A stretch of 42,314 nt of DNA from Hyphomicrobium sp. (lineage in GTDB: Bacteria > Pseudomonadota > Alphaproteobacteria > Rhizobiales > Hyphomicrobiaceae). A model generated the notes under the pieces. The model did not search any database. It was not told the origin of the DNA and was given only the letters and a program-made list of their open reading frames with translations. Every line of letters begins with the position of its first letter. Positions within the stretch are counted from its first letter, which is position 1. Made by a program: the position numbers and the translations under genes. The stretch lies in contig PEQZ01000010.1 in assembly GCA_002928395.1 (NCBI GenBank), forward strand, positions 1-42,314. Reading direction: 5' to 3'. This document shows, piece by piece, positions 41,112 to 42,314 of the stretch.

Positions 41112-41258
41112 CATTAGGGCGGCCGCCTCCGAATACAAGCGCGCCTCGACGTGCGCGGTCTGGACCGGGCAGGGCTGGCTGGGCAGGGCTGGCCGTGACA
41201 GGTTCCGGCGAATGCGTATAGTGCGGCGCTCGTCTCGTTAACGGATCAGGAACGCCGC

Positions 41259-42314
41259 ATGGCCCTCAAACCTACCAGTGCAGCTTCAAGCGCGACGTCG
41301 AGCGCAGCCGCACGAAGCGCACTTTCCGAGCTCCGTCCCAAGGCCGCATTCCAGGACCTGATCCTGACGCTGCAACAGTTCTGGGGCCAGCAGGGCTGTG
41401 TGATCCTACAGCCTTACGACATGGAAGTGGGCGCGGGCACATTCCATCCGGCCACCACGTTGCGTGCGCTCGGGCCGCGACCGTGGAATGCCGCCTACGT
41501 GCAGCCGTCGCGTCGGCCCAAGGACGGGCGCTACGGCGAGAACCCGAACCGGATGCAGCACTACTACCAGTTCCAGGTGATCATGAAGCCGTCGCCAGAG
41601 AACATCCTGGATCTCTACCTGCAGAGCCTCGATGCCATCGGCGTCGATACCACGAAGAACGACATCCGCTTCGTGGAAGACGACTGGGAGAGCCCGACGC
41701 TCGGGGCCTGGGGCCTCGGCTGGGAGGTGTGGTGCAACGGCATGGAGGTGACGCAGTTCACCTACTTCCAGCAGGTCGGCGGCTTCGACTGCAATCCCGT
41801 GGCCGGCGAGATCACCTACGGCCTCGAGCGGCTGGCGATGTACGTGCAGGGCGTAGACCGCGTATTCGATCTCAACTTCAATGGCCGCCAGGACGCACGG
41901 AAACTGAGCTACGGCGACGTGTTCCTGCAAGCCGAGCGCGAGTATTCGCGGCACAACTTCGAACACGCGAACACCGAAATGCTGCTCGCCCACTTCAAGG
42001 ATGCCGAGGCGGAATGTAAGAGCCTGCTCGAAAAGGGCTGGACTTCCCCTCCCCCGGGCGGGGAGGGGGCAGGGGTGGGGGCTAATCGAACGGACCAAGC
42101 CGACCGTCGCCACCTGATGGCGCTGCCGGCCTACGACCAGTGCATCAAGGCGAGCCACATTTTCAACCTGCTCGACGCCCGCGGCGTGATCTCGGTGACC
42201 GAGCGGCAGAGCTATATCCTGCGCGTGCGGGAGCTGGCCAAGGCGTGCTGCGGCGCGTGGCTGGCGACCGACGGCGGTGGGGCGGCGATGGGGAGCGGGG
42301 GTGGCGGCTTTTGA
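41259..42314 (+). CDS. glyQ: Glycyl-tRNA synthetase alpha subunit, with in-frame palindromic insertion
   Basis: [117 protein letters not shown]. Confidence 0.96.
   Translation: MALKPTSAASSATSSAAARSALSELRPKAAFQDLILTLQQFWGQQGCVILQPYDMEVGAGTFHPATTLRALGPRPWNAAYVQPSRRPKDGRYGENPNRMQHYYQFQVIMKPSPENILDLYLQSLDAIGVDTTKNDIRFVEDDWESPTLGAWGLGWEVWCNGMEVTQFTYFQQVGGFDCNPVAGEITYGLERLAMYVQGVDRVFDLNFNGRQDARKLSYGDVFLQAEREYSRHNFEHANTEMLLAHFKDAEAECKSLLEKGWTSPPPGGEGAGVGANRTDQADRRHLMALPAYDQCIKASHIFNLLDARGVISVTERQSYILRVRELAKACCGAWLATDGGGAAMGSGGGGF
42043..42083 (+). repeat. GC-rich palindromic element inserted in glyQ
   Basis: Perfect 9-bp arms cccctcccc (42046-42054)/ggggagggg (42060-42068), then gggcaggggtgggggc. 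Confidence 0.75.

Overview
This is a GC-rich alphaproteobacterial chromosomal segment, probably Hyphomicrobiales/Rhizobiales-like judging from gene content and order (inference). Most genes are core: aspS, rnd, a DnaJ/CbpA-type chaperone, ppx, ppk, an hda-like DnaA-family ATPase, an AI-2E/PerM transporter, a pgsA-like phosphatidyltransferase, a DUF2066 protein, purM-purN, a cobT-cobS-cobC cluster, ndk, an ABC-F ATPase, a GST, ispE, a polyprenyl diphosphate synthase, a DUF2007 protein plus a TrmN6-like methyltransferase, an S49 peptidase, dodecin and glyQ. Accessory parts are an Acg-like flavoprotein/MarR pair, a GDSL autotransporter, a P450 followed by a secreted gluzincin/DUF1353 pair, and an HTH gene resembling an orphan antitoxin.

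The most interesting non-gene signals are: (1) a dispersed intergenic palindromic repeat family, five copies seen, two of them about 150-bp composites with two hairpins; (2) a diverged duplicate of the P450 3' end on the far side of the two-gene gluzincin/DUF1353 module; (3) a palindromic GC-rich element inserted in frame in glyQ; (4) a perfect 14-bp-arm inverted repeat overlapping the presumed promoter of the Acg/MarR pair; (5) three separate frameshifts in conserved genes (aspS, ppk, DUF2066), which could be assembly error or real lesions. I saw no tRNA or rRNA genes, CRISPR array, transposase or integrase. All calls are from reading the sequence; no database search was possible.
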